In this document: piece by piece, positions 40,354-49,555 of the stretch
Layout of the letters: every line of letters starts with the position of its first letter
How positions within the stretch are numbered: position 1 is the stretch's first letter
Made by a program: the position numbers and the translations under genes
Notes under the pieces: model-generated
Database searches by the model: none
Seen by the model: only the letters and a program-made list of their open reading frames with translations
Told to the model about the DNA's origin: nothing
NCBI RefSeq assembly: GCF_026015295.1
Contig: NZ_JAPDUW010000001.1
Span: forward strand, 2,108,001-2,172,000
DNA length: 64,000 nt
Direction of reading: 5' to 3'
From: Segatella copri
Lineage (GTDB): Bacteria > Bacteroidota > Bacteroidia > Bacteroidales > Bacteroidaceae

Positions 40354-42495
40354 ATGTTCCATATCGCTCAATACTTCCCTATCACAGACCCTACGTTGAT
40401 ATTCTTCGTAGTGCTCCTCATCATCCTCTTTGCCCCTATCATCATGGGCAAACTCCGTATCCCGCACATCATCGGTATGGTGCTGGCAGGTGTGCTCATA
40501 GGCAAATACGGACTGAATATCCTGGAGCGCGACTCTTCGTTTGAGCTCTTCGGAAAGGTGGGACTCTATTACATCATGTTCCTCGCTGCCCTGGAGATGG
40601 ATATGGAAGGCATGAAAAAGAACAAGTCGCGACTGCTTATCTATGGCCTGCTCACCTGTTTTATACCGTTCTTCCTCACATACGGCATGAGCATCTGGCT
40701 GCTCCACTACTCTGCCAAGGCTTCCTTCCTGCTGAGCTGCATCATGGCATCCAATACGCTGATTGCCTATCCTATCGTTTCGAGATACGGACTGCAACAG
40801 AAACCGAGCGTTACGCTGAGTGTGGGGTCGAGCATGATTTCGCTGCTCATAGCCCTGATTATGCTTGCCGGACTGGTAGCATCGTTCAGCAAGCATGACG
40901 GCGTACTGTTCTGGGTATTCTTCACCCTCAAGTTTGCCGCCTATTGTGGCGTGATGATCCTGCTGATTCCCCGACTTACAAGATGGTTCTTGCGAAGATA
41001 CAGCGATGCGGTGATGCAGTTTATCTTCGTACTTTCAATGCTCTTTATGAGTGCGGCACTTTCGCAGATAGTGGGCATCGAGGGCGTTTTCGGCGCTTTC
41101 TTCGCCGGTCTGATATTAAACAGATATATTCCGCATGTTTCGCCACTGATGAACCGCCTCGAGTTTATCGGCAATGCCCTCTTCATTCCTTATTTTCTGA
41201 TAGGTGTGGGCATGCTGATCAATATCAATCTGCTGTTTCAGGGCAGTCATATTCTATGGGTCGTGTTCTGCATCGCCTTCTTCGGAACCCTGGGCAAAGC
41301 CATCGCAGCCTATATCGCCTGTCTGGGTTTCCGATTGCCACTTTCTTCGGGTCACATGATGTTCGGACTCACTTCGGCTCATGCTGCCGGAAGTATCGCC
41401 ATGGTGATGGTGGGTATGCATCTGCTCGTAGCACCGGGCACTTACCTCGTCAACGATGATATGCTCAATGGTGTGGTTATGATGATTCTGATTACCTGCA
41501 TCATCTCATCCATCCTTACCGACCGATCTTCGCAGAAGATTATCCTGAGAGACAAGGAACTGCCTGATGCGGAAGACGACAAGAAGGTGAGCGATGAGAA
41601 GATTCTGGTTCCGGTGAAATATCCTGAATATGCCGACAACCTGATGAGTCTGGCGTTTCTGGTGAGAAACCAGAAACTGAACAGGGGGCTCATCTGCCTG
41701 AATGTGGTATATGAAGACAAGGACATGCGATACAACCAGGAACAGGGAAGACGGCTTCTGGAACATTGCAGTCAGCTGGCTGCTGCCACCGATGTGATGA
41801 CGCAAACCCAGGTTCGTATTGCCGCCAACATCGCCAACGGCATCAAGCATGCCTTCAACGAGTTCCAATGTTCTGAGATTATCATCGGAATGCACATGCA
41901 TCCTGAGGTTTCGCCGAAGTTCTGGGGAGAATTCCACCAGAGTCTTTTCAACGGATTGAGCCGACAGATTATCATGGCACGCATCAGACAGCCGTTGAAT
42001 ACATTGAGAAGAATACAGGTAGCCGTACCTTCGAGAGCAGAGTTTGAGCCGGGTTTCTACCGCTGGTTGGAACGCCTAGCCCGACTTGCCGGCAACCTCG
42101 ACTGCCGCATCCAGTTTCATGGCAGAGAAGAGAGTCTGGCGCTCATCAATGAATATATCAAGAACCGGCATCCGGAAGTGCGTGCTGATTATACCCAGAT
42201 GATTCACTGGAACGAGTTGCCGCAGTTGGCTTCGCAGATATCTCCAGACCACCTGTTCGTGGTAGTAACCGCCCGTAAGGGAACCGTATCTTACAAGACA
42301 GCACTGGAGCGTCTGCCGGAGGAAATAACGAAATACTTCTCAGGTACCAACCTGATGATTATCTTCCCCGACCAGCATGGTGATTCCTACGGCGACCAGC
42401 TTACCTTCGCTGAGCCTCAGCATCAGGAAGAGATCAGTGCTTACGAATCATTCCTGCAATGGTTTAAGAAGAAATGCAACTTTAAAAAAATGTAA
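40354..42495 (+). CDS. CPA2-type cation:proton antiporter with C-terminal USP-like region
   Basis: Monovalent cation/H+ antiporter (Kef/GerN-like), 713 residues. About twelve helices occupy residues 1-390, with the IPHIIGMVLAGVLIG start typical of the family and GIEGVFGAFFAGL in the ion-path region. Residues 410-700 are cytoplasmic and resemble a pair of universal-stress-protein-like domains (ILVPVKYPEYADNLMSLAFLV and RIQVAVPSRAEFEPGFYRWLE), probably regulatory. No TrkA-N domain. Single gene. Confidence 0.9.
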   Translation: MFHIAQYFPITDPTLIFFVVLLIILFAPIIMGKLRIPHIIGMVLAGVLIGKYGLNILERDSSFELFGKVGLYYIMFLAALEMDMEGMKKNKSRLLIYGLLTCFIPFFLTYGMSIWLLHYSAKASFLLSCIMASNTLIAYPIVSRYGLQQKPSVTLSVGSSMISLLIALIMLAGLVASFSKHDGVLFWVFFTLKFAAYCGVMILLIPRLTRWFLRRYSDAVMQFIFVLSMLFMSAALSQIVGIEGVFGAFFAGLILNRYIPHVSPLMNRLEFIGNALFIPYFLIGVGMLININLLFQGSHILWVVFCIAFFGTLGKAIAAYIACLGFRLPLSSGHMMFGLTSAHAAGSIAMVMVGMHLLVAPGTYLVNDDMLNGVVMMILITCIISSILTDRSSQKIILRDKELPDAEDDKKVSDEKILVPVKYPEYADNLMSLAFLVRNQKLNRGLICLNVVYEDKDMRYNQEQGRRLLEHCSQLAAATDVMTQTQVRIAANIANGIKHAFNEFQCSEIIIGMHMHPEVSPKFWGEFHQSLFNGLSRQIIMARIRQPLNTLRRIQVAVPSRAEFEPGFYRWLERLARLAGNLDCRIQFHGREESLALINEYIKNRHPEVRADYTQMIHWNELPQLASQISPDHLFVVVTARKGTVSYKTALERLPEEITKYFSGTNLMIIFPDQHGDSYGDQLTFAEPQHQEEISAYESFLQWFKKKCNFKKM

Positions 42496-42542
42496 AGGCA
42501 GCTTCATTTCTTAAAATATGTTTAAGAAAAGCGGAAAAACAG

Positions 42543-42609
42543 CCTTCACACCCTTCACCTGTAATAAATTGATTTACAGAATGTTAAATAAAAAGGTGAA
42601 GGGTGAAGG
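42543..42609. repeat. CCTTCAC/GTGAAGG inverted repeat
   Basis: CCTTCACACCCTTCACCT (42543-42560) pairs with AGGTGAAGGGTGAAGG (42594-42609) with one bulge. It may act as the antiporter gene's terminator. Related CCCTTCACC text recurs at 42735. Confidence 0.65.
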
Positions 42610-42767
42610 TTTGAAAACTCTATTTATATATGTACGCGTGGGTAAAGAAAAAAGTGGGTAATTCAAAAAAAGACCCTAGGGTCAAAAATCGAAAAAGCCC
42701 TAAAAAAGAATATAATATAAAGATTTAAAATATACCCTTCACCTCGTCACCCCAACACGGTTTCCAT

Positions 42768-42876
42768 ATCTTCTTTATCGGAGATATTTTCTTATCCTTC
42801 GGAGATATTTTGCTATCTATCGGAGATTATTTCTTATCTATCGGAGTTATCTTTTTATCCTTCGGAGATATTTTCA
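42768..42876 (+). repeat. Five-copy 21-bp tandem array
   Basis: The core CGGAG recurs at 42779, 42800, 42821, 42842 and 42863, an exact 21-bp period. Unit consensus is TTATCYWTCGGAGATATTTTC with small changes. Exact two-turn phasing suggests a protein-binding array. Confidence 0.85.
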
Positions 42877-43025
42877 GAATGATTTCATGGTATTTTCTGT
42901 ACTTTATTTCCCGAATCCACGCAAATCGCACAAATCGCATAGGTAGGAAACGGAAATGTTGTATCTTTGCAACGTCAATCAGAAGTAACAACGAAATGCA
43001 GGATTGCTGAAAAAAAACATAAAAA

Positions 43026-43058
43026 TTTGGAAGTTAGAATTATTCAGCGTAATTTTGC
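43026..43058 (+). promoter_or_regulatory. Promoter of the GH105-GH28 operon
   Basis: TTTG (43026-43029), 20 bp, TAATTTTGC (43050-43058). The GH105 ATG is 52 bp downstream. Confidence 0.75.
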
Positions 43059-43110
43059 AAATGAAATAAAACAAGAAACAATTGATAAACTAACATTAAT
43101 AACAAGACAA

Positions 43111-44253
43111 ATGAAGAAACTAATCTTGTCATCGCTCTGCATGCTCATGGGCTTGACCTCTATGTCTGCCCAGACCGCATTGCAAAATGAAATTCTGGAG
43201 GTAGCTCATCGTACCAACAACTATTTCATGACAAAGTACAAAGACCCAACCATCGACACTTTCGTGAAGAAAAAACGTACCAGCAACCTCTGGACCCGTG
43301 CCGTGTATTACGAGGGATTGATGGCGCTTTATGAGATTGACCCTCAGCAGCGCTATCTCGACTACACAGACAAGTGGGCAGATTATCACAAGTGGACAGC
43401 ACGTGGAAGTGTGAACAATACCGATGCCGACAACCAGTGCTGCCAGCAGACCTACATGGACCGCTACGTTCAGACCGGCGGCAAGAAGGACTTGAGCAAG
43501 GTGAAGGAGAACCTCGACCATCAGATGGGCACCAACCGAGTAAACTACTGGACTTGGATTGACGCTATCCAGATGGCGATGCCAGCCTACGCCAAGTATG
43601 CCAAGATTACCGGCGAACGCAAGTATCTGGATTATGCGATGAATTCCTATAAATGGAGCCGTGATACCCTGGCTAATGGACTCTTTAACAAAAAAGAAGG
43701 ACTTTGGTGGAGAGATAAGAACTACGTGCCACCTTACAAGGAGAAGGATGGCAGCAACTGCTACTGGAGCCGTGGCAACGGCTGGGTGTATGTAGCCCTG
43801 GTCCGCGTGATGGAGACTTTGCCAAAGACCGACAAGTACTATCAGTATCTGAAGAAGGATTTCATCTCTATGAGCCAGGCTATTCTGAAATGCCAGCGCA
43901 AGGATGGCTACTGGAACGTAAGCCTCGTCTGTCCTGCCAACTATGGCGGTCCTGAGATGACCGGTACAGGTCTCTTCCTCTATGGTATGGCATGGGGTGT
44001 TCAGCAGGGCATTCTTCCTAGAGCCACCTATCAGAAGGCGATGGATAAGGCATGGAAGGCTCTTGCCGCATCCGTTCACGAGGATGGTTTCATCGGCTAT
44101 AACCAAGGCACCGGAAAGGAGCCATCAGCTGGCCAGCCTGTCACCTTCACCTCCGTCCCTGATTTCGAGGACTACGGCACAGGTTGCCTCCTGCTTGGTG
44201 CTGCAGAGTATTACAAGCTTTTAAAGGTAAAAAGTAAAAAAAACAAATCATGA
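43111..44253 (+). CDS. GH105 unsaturated rhamnogalacturonyl/galacturonyl hydrolase
   Basis: Secreted enzyme removing the unsaturated uronic acid that pectate or rhamnogalacturonan lyases leave. A signal peptide (MKKLILSSLCMLMGLTSMSAQ) begins at ATG 43111; the longer upstream frame without it is rejected. The (alpha/alpha)6 barrel shows WTRAVYYEGLMALYE, DNQCCQQTYMD, SRGNGWVYVALVRVME and GPEMTGTGLFLYGMAWG, typical of YteR/YesR-type GH105. First gene of a two-gene operon, overlapping the GH28 gene by 4 bp (ATGA). Confidence 0.92.
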   Translation: MKKLILSSLCMLMGLTSMSAQTALQNEILEVAHRTNNYFMTKYKDPTIDTFVKKKRTSNLWTRAVYYEGLMALYEIDPQQRYLDYTDKWADYHKWTARGSVNNTDADNQCCQQTYMDRYVQTGGKKDLSKVKENLDHQMGTNRVNYWTWIDAIQMAMPAYAKYAKITGERKYLDYAMNSYKWSRDTLANGLFNKKEGLWWRDKNYVPPYKEKDGSNCYWSRGNGWVYVALVRVMETLPKTDKYYQYLKKDFISMSQAILKCQRKDGYWNVSLVCPANYGGPEMTGTGLFLYGMAWGVQQGILPRATYQKAMDKAWKALAASVHEDGFIGYNQGTGKEPSAGQPVTFTSVPDFEDYGTGCLLLGAAEYYKLLKVKSKKNKS

Positions 44254-45641
44254 AGAAATATATCTGGCTGATGGCTTGCCTGGTGGCGTTTTCGCCACTA
44301 AGCGCCAACGCCGCAAAGAAACAGAAGAAAGCAAAGAAGGCACAAACCGAACTTTGGCCTGATGGCACAAAGATGGATGCCTGGTTCAGCAACGCCCAGA
44401 AGGTGAACGTGGATACCCTGGGCAAGAAATACGTCCTCACCGACTATGGCGTAAAGACGGATAGTACCCTGATTCAGACCCAGGCCATCCAGGCGGTCAT
44501 CGACCGTGCAGCCAAGGATGGCGGTGGCGTTATTGTGGTACCTGCCGGAACCTATCAGAGCGGTGCCCTCTTCTTCAAGCCAAAGACCCATCTCTATGTT
44601 TCAGAAGGTGGAAAACTGAAAGGCAGTGACCGCATCGCCAACTTTCCTGTGGTGCAGACCCGCATCGAGGGAGAAACCTGCAAATACTTCTCTGCCTTCA
44701 TCAATGCCGATAAATGTAACGGCTTTACCATCGCCGGTCCTGGTACCATCGATGGCAACGGTTATCACTATTGGGAGGAGTTCTGGATTCGTCGCACCTG
44801 GAACCGTGAATGCACCAACAAGGATGCACAGCGTCCCCGCCTCGTCTATATCAGCAACTCCAGCAACGTAACCTTGCAGGATGTGCATATTCAGAACAGT
44901 CCGTTCTGGACCAACCACATCTACCGTTGCGACCATGTCCGCTTCCTGGGCTGCACCATCTTCGCCCCTACTTCCGGCATGAAGGCACCAAGCAGCGATG
45001 CCATCGACATTGACGTTTGTCACGATGTGCTGGTGGATGGCTGCTACATGAGCGTAAACGATGATGCCATCGCCATCAAGGGCGGTAAGGGCACCTGGGC
45101 AGACCAGGCACCAGAGAATGGTCCTGTATATAACGTGCTCATCCAGAACTGTAACTACGGAAGAGTGCACGGCTGCTTAACCCTCGGCAGCGAGAGCGTG
45201 AAAGACCGCAACATCGTATTACGCAACACCAAGGTGGGCAATGCACAGCGCGTACTCTGGCTAAAGATGCGTCCTGATACTCCTCAGCATTACGAGTACA
45301 TAACGGTGGATAACATCCAGGGCACTACAGGCAGCTTCCTCGTCATCCGCCCATGGAAGCAGTTCTTCAAGCTAGGCGATCGCAAGGACATGCCGCAGAG
45401 CCAGTGCAACAACATCACGATGAAGAATATCCAGATGGATTGCGACAACTTCTTCGATGTGGGCAAGAGCGAGAAATACCGCCTGGTAGATTTCACCTTC
45501 GAGAACATCAACTGTACCGACAAGAAGATGGCTTTTGATGCCAACCTTATCGAGAACACCATAGCAAAGAAGGTGAATATAACCCCTAGAGAAAAGAGCA
45601 ACAGATTGAAGACCACCGGCGATGCCGATGGGTTGAAATAA
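44250..45641 (+). CDS. GH28 polygalacturonase-family protein
   Basis: Secreted pectin hydrolase with a right-handed beta-helix, 463 residues. A signal peptide (MKKYIWLMACLVAFSPLSANA) and a lysine-rich spacer come first. GH28 active-site motifs are SSDAIDID, NDDAIAIKGG and HGCLTLGSE, with LKMRP in place of the usual R-I-K. The DAID and NDD aspartates are present. Translationally coupled to GH105 by an ATGA overlap, so the pair should process unsaturated and saturated pectin ends together. Confidence 0.93.
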   Translation: MKKYIWLMACLVAFSPLSANAAKKQKKAKKAQTELWPDGTKMDAWFSNAQKVNVDTLGKKYVLTDYGVKTDSTLIQTQAIQAVIDRAAKDGGGVIVVPAGTYQSGALFFKPKTHLYVSEGGKLKGSDRIANFPVVQTRIEGETCKYFSAFINADKCNGFTIAGPGTIDGNGYHYWEEFWIRRTWNRECTNKDAQRPRLVYISNSSNVTLQDVHIQNSPFWTNHIYRCDHVRFLGCTIFAPTSGMKAPSSDAIDIDVCHDVLVDGCYMSVNDDAIAIKGGKGTWADQAPENGPVYNVLIQNCNYGRVHGCLTLGSESVKDRNIVLRNTKVGNAQRVLWLKMRPDTPQHYEYITVDNIQGTTGSFLVIRPWKQFFKLGDRKDMPQSQCNNITMKNIQMDCDNFFDVGKSEKYRLVDFTFENINCTDKKMAFDANLIENTIAKKVNITPREKSNRLKTTGDADGLK

Positions 45642-45781
45642 CACATACATTTTATAGAAAGTAATACAGAATAGAGTACTGAAATGAGCTTAATTTGCAT
45701 GAATAAGGCGCGTTTTGTTTTTTTATATCCCTCCTTATTTCTTTTTATCTCTTAAAATTAGGCATTTCCAAATATTTTGCT

Positions 45782-45790
45782 TAATTTTGC
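45782..45790 (+). promoter_or_regulatory. -7 promoter box of the ABC ATPase-cvfB operon
   Basis: TAATTTTGC lies 25 bp before the ABC ATPase ATG. Confidence 0.6.
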
Positions 45791-45815
45791 CTGCAAAATA
45801 ATTTTGAGTAAGAAA

Positions 45816-46562
45816 ATGATAGATATAAAAGGTATAACCAAGAGCTTCGGCTCCCTGCAGGTGCTTAAGGGCATCGACCTGCATATAGACAAGGGCGAGG
45901 TAGTAAGTATCGTCGGTCCTAGTGGTGCCGGCAAGACTACACTCCTCCAGATTATCGGTACCCTCGACAAGCCTGATAGTGGCAGCATCATGGTTGATGG
46001 CATCGATGTAAGCAGCCTCAGCACCAAGAAACTGAGCGATTTCCGCAACCAGCATCTCGGTTTCGTCTTCCAGTTCCACCAACTTCTCCCAGAGTTCACC
46101 GCTCTGGAGAACATCATGATTCCTGCCTTCATTGCAGGCAAGAGCCGAAAAGAAGCCAAGGAACGTGCCGAGGAGTTACTGGCATTCATGGGCTTGAGCG
46201 ATAGAGCCAGTCACAAGCCTGCCGAGTTATCCGGTGGTGAGAAACAGCGTGTAGCCGTGGCGAGAGCTTTGGTCAATAATCCTGCCGTCATCCTTGCCGA
46301 TGAGCCATCAGGAAGTCTCGACACCAAGAACAAGGCTGAGCTTCACCAGCTCTTCTTCGACCTCAGAGACAAGTTCGGTCAGACTTTCGTCATCGTAACT
46401 CATGATGAGGGCCTTGCTTCCATCACCGACCGCACCATCCATCTCAAGGATGGAATGATTGAGAAGACGGTGGAAGCAGGAGCTGCTGATAGCCAGGAAG
46501 AAACTGCAGAAGTTGCAGAAGCCCCAACAACAGAAGAAAAAACTGAAAATAATATTATATGA
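45816..46562 (+). CDS. LolD-like ABC transporter ATP-binding protein
   Basis: Soluble ABC ATPase of the LolD/MacB group, 248 residues, starting at ATG 45816. Walker A is GPSGAGKTT, signature LSGGEKQR, Walker [13 protein letters not shown] and H-loop VIVTHDE. In known systems such proteins power lipoprotein release or efflux with an FtsX-like permease; no permease is adjacent here. An acidic C-terminal tail (EEKTENNII) is extra. The stop overlaps the cvfB start by 4 bp. Confidence 0.9.
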   Translation: MIDIKGITKSFGSLQVLKGIDLHIDKGEVVSIVGPSGAGKTTLLQIIGTLDKPDSGSIMVDGIDVSSLSTKKLSDFRNQHLGFVFQFHQLLPEFTALENIMIPAFIAGKSRKEAKERAEELLAFMGLSDRASHKPAELSGGEKQRVAVARALVNNPAVILADEPSGSLDTKNKAELHQLFFDLRDKFGQTFVIVTHDEGLASITDRTIHLKDGMIEKTVEAGAADSQEETAEVAEAPTTEEKTENNII

Positions 46563-47401
46563 GCAAAAAGATAAAACTCGGCGATTACAATCGCCTTCGC
46601 ATCGTAAAGAAAGTTGATTTCGGTCTGTATCTCGATGGTGGTGACGAGGGAGAAATCCTCCTTCCTTCCCGCTACGTCCCAGAGAATGTCGGCATCGGCG
46701 ACGAGCTGGATGTCTTCATCTATCTCGACCAGGAAGAGCGCCTCATAGCAACCACCGAAACCCCTTTGGCAAAGGTGGGCGACTTCGCCTATCTCGAAGT
46801 GAAATGGGTCAACGAATACGGAGCCTTTCTGGGCTGGGGGTTGATGAAGGACATCTTCTGCCCATTCCGCGAGCAGAAGAAACGTATGGTGCTCGGCAAC
46901 TCCTACATCGTGCATATCCACATCGACGAGGAGAGCTATCGCATCGTTGCCTCTGCCAAGATTGAGCGTTATCTCAACGAAGACCATCCTCACTACAAGC
47001 ATGGTGACGAGGTGGATCTCCTCATCTGGCAGAAGACCGACCTCGGCTTCAAGGTTATCATCGACAACCAGTATCCGGGTCTCCTCTATCAGGACCAGAT
47101 TTTCCAGTACATCCATACGGGTGACAAGATGAAGGGCTACATCGGAAGAGTTCGTCCTGACGGAAAGATAGATGTCACCCTACAGAAGACCGGTATTCAG
47201 CAGACAGCCGATTTCGCCGAAACCCTCTACCAGTATCTTCTGGACAACGACGGCGAGTGCGACCTTGGCGACAAGAGCGAGGCCGACGACATCTACGAGC
47301 GTTTCCACGTGAGCAAGAAGGTTTACAAGCGTGCCGTGGGCGATCTATATAAAAAGCGCCTCATCACCGTAAGCCCGATGAGCATCCGATTGGCGGAATA
47401 A
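46559..47401 (+). CDS. cvfB: CvfB-like S1-domain RNA-binding protein
   Basis: A 280-residue protein of the CvfB family: tandem S1-type OB folds (about residues 5-65, 75-130, 145-215) and a C-terminal winged helix (about 220-275). Diagnostic segments are [23 protein letters not shown] and [20 protein letters not shown]. Known relatives bind RNA and affect virulence-factor expression in staphylococci; the role in Bacteroidota is not established. ATGA-coupled to the ABC ATPase and followed by a terminator. Confidence 0.92.
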   Translation: MSKKIKLGDYNRLRIVKKVDFGLYLDGGDEGEILLPSRYVPENVGIGDELDVFIYLDQEERLIATTETPLAKVGDFAYLEVKWVNEYGAFLGWGLMKDIFCPFREQKKRMVLGNSYIVHIHIDEESYRIVASAKIERYLNEDHPHYKHGDEVDLLIWQKTDLGFKVIIDNQYPGLLYQDQIFQYIHTGDKMKGYIGRVRPDGKIDVTLQKTGIQQTADFAETLYQYLLDNDGECDLGDKSEADDIYERFHVSKKVYKRAVGDLYKKRLITVSPMSIRLAE

Positions 47402-47425
47402 AGCAGATTAGAACTATATATAATT

Positions 47426-47475
47426 AAGGTGGACATTGCTATTTTTAAAAAGCATTGTCCACCTTATTATTTATT
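47426..47475 (+). terminator. Intrinsic terminator after cvfB
   Basis: A 15-bp stem (47426-47440 with 47451-47465) has one mismatch and is followed by a T-rich tract. Confidence 0.85.
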
Positions 47476-47499
47476 TTGCATGATGCATTACATCCTTCT

Positions 47500-47653
47500 T
47501 TATTCTTCTACAACAGCATCCAATACGCTCCGCAAATTACCTATCAGATAAAACGGAAGATTGATCAACGTAAGCTCCTCTCAAGATAAGAGGCTTATGC
47601 TTTTTGTCTTGCTTCCAAGCCTCCAATTTACTGATGATATTTCGTCTAAACAT
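47500..47653 (-). pseudogene. Deleted AAA_14/DUF4143 ATPase gene, only its ends remain
   Basis: ATG 47651-47653 begins MFRRNIISKLEAWKQDKK then PLILRGA, the normal start of AAA_14/DUF4143 ATPases just before the P loop. The next bases change frame and read INLPFYLIGNLRSVLDAVVE to a stop at 47500-47502, which is the normal C terminus of the same family. About 1.1 kb must have been deleted between the two. The promoter TATCTTTGC (minus, about 47676-47684) is retained. Confidence 0.65.
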
Positions 47654-47664
47654 ATGCATTTGTT

Positions 47665-47749
47665 TCAAATCAGGGGCAAAGATACTACTTTTTTGTCGCA
47701 AATCAGCGGCAACAGCGTTAAAGTTTGTCGCAAATCAGGGGCAACAAGG
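47665..47749. repeat. Three direct repeats of CAAATCAGGGGCAA around the promoter of the deleted ATPase gene
   Basis: Copies begin near 47667, 47697 and 47733. The second and third extend to GTCGCAAATCAGSGGCAAC (47695-47713 and 47731-47749). The first overlaps the -7 region of the deleted ATPase gene, so they may be operator copies. Confidence 0.65.
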
Positions 47750-47887
47750 CATTTCATTTAAAAAGGTGGCGCATCAAATTGTGCTTGATTAAAAACAGTT
47801 GCTGCCATATTTTTTTCCAGATTCCTTTTCTGCATATTATCCTTTTTCACGTTTATCAAGCAAAAAGCTGATAAACTCATCGCGATA

Positions 47888-48157
47888 TTAGAGAAGTCTT
47901 CTCAACAAATCACGAGCATCCATCGGCTTAGTCCCATTCTTCTTATGAGCTTCCATTTCATCAAGAGCACGGTTAAGACTTTCTGCCACATAGGCTTCCT
48001 GCTCTGCCTGGCTCATATAAGTTTCCTGGTAACTGTTTCCTGACTTGGAGATAGAACTGGCTAATTTTTCAGCATAGTCTTTGAGCTTGGCGACAAATTC
48101 GTCAAGCGTATATTGACCTGTAGAAGGTACTTGAAACTGAATATTAATCGTTTCCAT
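47888..48157 (-). CDS. Small hypothetical protein, possibly antitoxin-like
   Basis: An 89-residue acidic helical protein (METINIQFQVPSTGQYTLDEFVAKLKDYAEK...DLLRRLL). Its size, short N-terminal strand and helical remainder fit the small Bacteroidota proteins usually found as the first gene of toxin-antitoxin pairs, but no DNA-binding motif is proven. No toxin gene follows: downstream on the minus strand is only a short frame beginning MAATVFNQAQFD that stops early, possibly a decayed neighbour. Confidence 0.6.
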   Translation of the reverse strand: METINIQFQVPSTGQYTLDEFVAKLKDYAEKLASSISKSGNSYQETYMSQAEQEAYVAESLNRALDEMEAHKKNGTKPMDARDLLRRLL

Positions 48158-48248
48158 CTTATTCCTTTCTTTTAAATTAACGCCACAAAATTAACGAAAA
48201 GAATTAGAAATGCCAAAGAAAAGAATAACTTTCTTCATTTTAAGATAC

Positions 48249-48285
48249 AAAAAAGCCTTTCAGTATCAAAAATACCAAAAGGCTC
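48249..48285 (-). terminator. Terminator of the STAND-like ATPase gene
   Basis: On the minus strand GCCTTTTGGTAT pairs with ATACTGAAAGGC and is followed by six T (48254-48249). Confidence 0.8.
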
Positions 48286-48323
48286 TATTGTCTTATCTCG
48301 ATTTCACTTCAAAAACATTCAAT

Positions 48324-49454
48324 TTACTCCTTCAACCATAAGTTCATAAGCTGATCATCAATATAATACGCACTTTGAGAAGTAGAAATCAGATGATATT
48401 CCAGCAGTTTCTTCACGGCACTCTGCACGCTACTTGCCGAACGGAGACGATGCTTCTTCACAAAACCAGAAGAAGTAATCTGACTAGCCATTCCCTCCTT
48501 AGCAACAGCATATAGTAGTTCCTTCTGCGGAAGAGTGAGACGGGAAAGTATCTCGCTAAACTTATGATCATTATCCAATACCAAAGCATGGATAATGCCC
48601 TCTATCATCTCACAATCAGCCTCAGCCTGTGGCACAGTCTGATTAAAAGCCTCGTGCATCACCTTCTGCATATAATAGGTATTGCCACCAAAAGCCTGAT
48701 ACACCTGCTCTATAGCCTTCTCCTTAATCTTCTTATCAAACTTACCAAACAAGCGGATAGCAAACTCCTTGTATTTATCAAGCGGAATCACCTCCAGGTT
48801 CATCATATCAGCACTATTGTAAAAAGGATGCGCTTTCTCGGAAAACATCTTGGAGATTAGATGACGCTCGCTGCCCGAAAAGATGAAATTGGCATTGCTG
48901 CACTTCTGAATATAAGTCCTGAGAATGGCTTCCATATTTTTCTCTGGATAATAACCTATCTGCTGAAACTCGTCGATGGCAACGATGCATTTCTTATCAG
49001 CCTGCTCCAAACAGGCAAATATCTCATCCAAAGTATAGAGCGGATTAGAAATATCACCCAACGAAAGATTAAACGTTGGGATATTGGAAATCGGATCGTA
49101 ACCGAAGCAGCCATTGATAGACTTCAGAGTGTTAACCACCATTCTCATCATCTTGGTTCCACGACGGGCAGCCAATTCAAATACAGCCTTTCCCAACTCG
49201 AACGCAAATTCATGGATGCTGGAAGTTCGGAGGATATCGATGGATATACAGATGAAATGGTCTTTGATGGCAGAAGAATCCATGCAAAAGTCTATCAGTT
49301 TACTCTTGCCTACTCGTCTTGCAGCCATTACCACCATATTCTCACCACCCGTTACCTTATTGATGATTCTTTCCGCTTCCTTTTCTCTGTCGCAGAAATA
49401 TTCGGGCTTGATATAACCCGTTATGATAAAAGGATTCTCCATATAGCTCACCAT
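48324..49454 (-). CDS. ATPase_2/STAND-like AAA ATPase with winged helix
   Basis: A 376-residue protein of the archaeal-type ATPase (PF01637) group. N terminus ENPFIITGYIKPEYFCDREKE, P loop AARRVGKSKL, Walker B CIVAIDEFQQIGYY and FIFSGSERHLI are visible. A C-terminal winged helix (about 295-376) is present. Such solitary STAND-like ATPases are common in Bacteroidota and of unknown function. ATG 49442 (MENPF) is an equally good start. A palindrome overlaps the expected -33 box of its promoter. Confidence 0.85.
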   Translation of the reverse strand: MVSYMENPFIITGYIKPEYFCDREKEAERIINKVTGGENMVVMAARRVGKSKLIDFCMDSSAIKDHFICISIDILRTSSIHEFAFELGKAVFELAARRGTKMMRMVVNTLKSINGCFGYDPISNIPTFNLSLGDISNPLYTLDEIFACLEQADKKCIVAIDEFQQIGYYPEKNMEAILRTYIQKCSNANFIFSGSERHLISKMFSEKAHPFYNSADMMNLEVIPLDKYKEFAIRLFGKFDKKIKEKAIEQVYQAFGGNTYYMQKVMHEAFNQTVPQAEADCEMIEGIIHALVLDNDHKFSEILSRLTLPQKELLYAVAKEGMASQITSSGFVKKHRLRSASSVQSAVKKLLEYHLISTSQSAYYIDDQLMNLWLKE

Positions 49455-49475
49455 TTTAAAATGTTACTTTCGGCT

Positions 49476-49484
49476 GCAAAGATA
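49476..49484 (-). promoter_or_regulatory. -7 promoter box of the STAND-like ATPase gene
   Basis: Minus-strand TATCTTTGC lies 22 bp upstream of ATG 49454. The TTG of the -33 region (about 49507-49505) lies inside the palindrome 49497-49533. Confidence 0.6.
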
Positions 49485-49496
49485 ATTATTTATTTT

Positions 49497-49533
49497 GAAT
49501 TATGCAATTTGCATAATGCAAATTGCATAATTC
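49497..49533. promoter_or_regulatory. Perfect 17-bp inverted repeat, candidate operator
   Basis: GAATTATGCAATTTGCA and its exact reverse complement flank a TAA centre. It lies between the korC stop and the ATPase promoter, over the -33 region. With no T run it is a better operator than terminator. Confidence 0.6.
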
Positions 49534-49555
49534 ATGTTGATTAAAAATCTGTTTA

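Larger units (their letters stand above)
42496..43110. other. Repeat-rich intergenic region before the pectinase operon
   Basis: Contains an inverted repeat (42543-42609), the perfect palindrome GACCCTAGGGTC (42672-42683), a five-copy 21-bp tandem array (42768-42876), a -7 box TATCTTTGC (42962-42970) and the main promoter of the pectin operon (43026-43058). No gene is recognised. Confidence 0.6.

Noticed and set aside
42672..42683. GACCCTAGGGTC palindrome as a strong operator
   Set aside because: A perfect 12-bp palindrome, but it is alone and far from any promoter box, so it was kept only as part of the region description.
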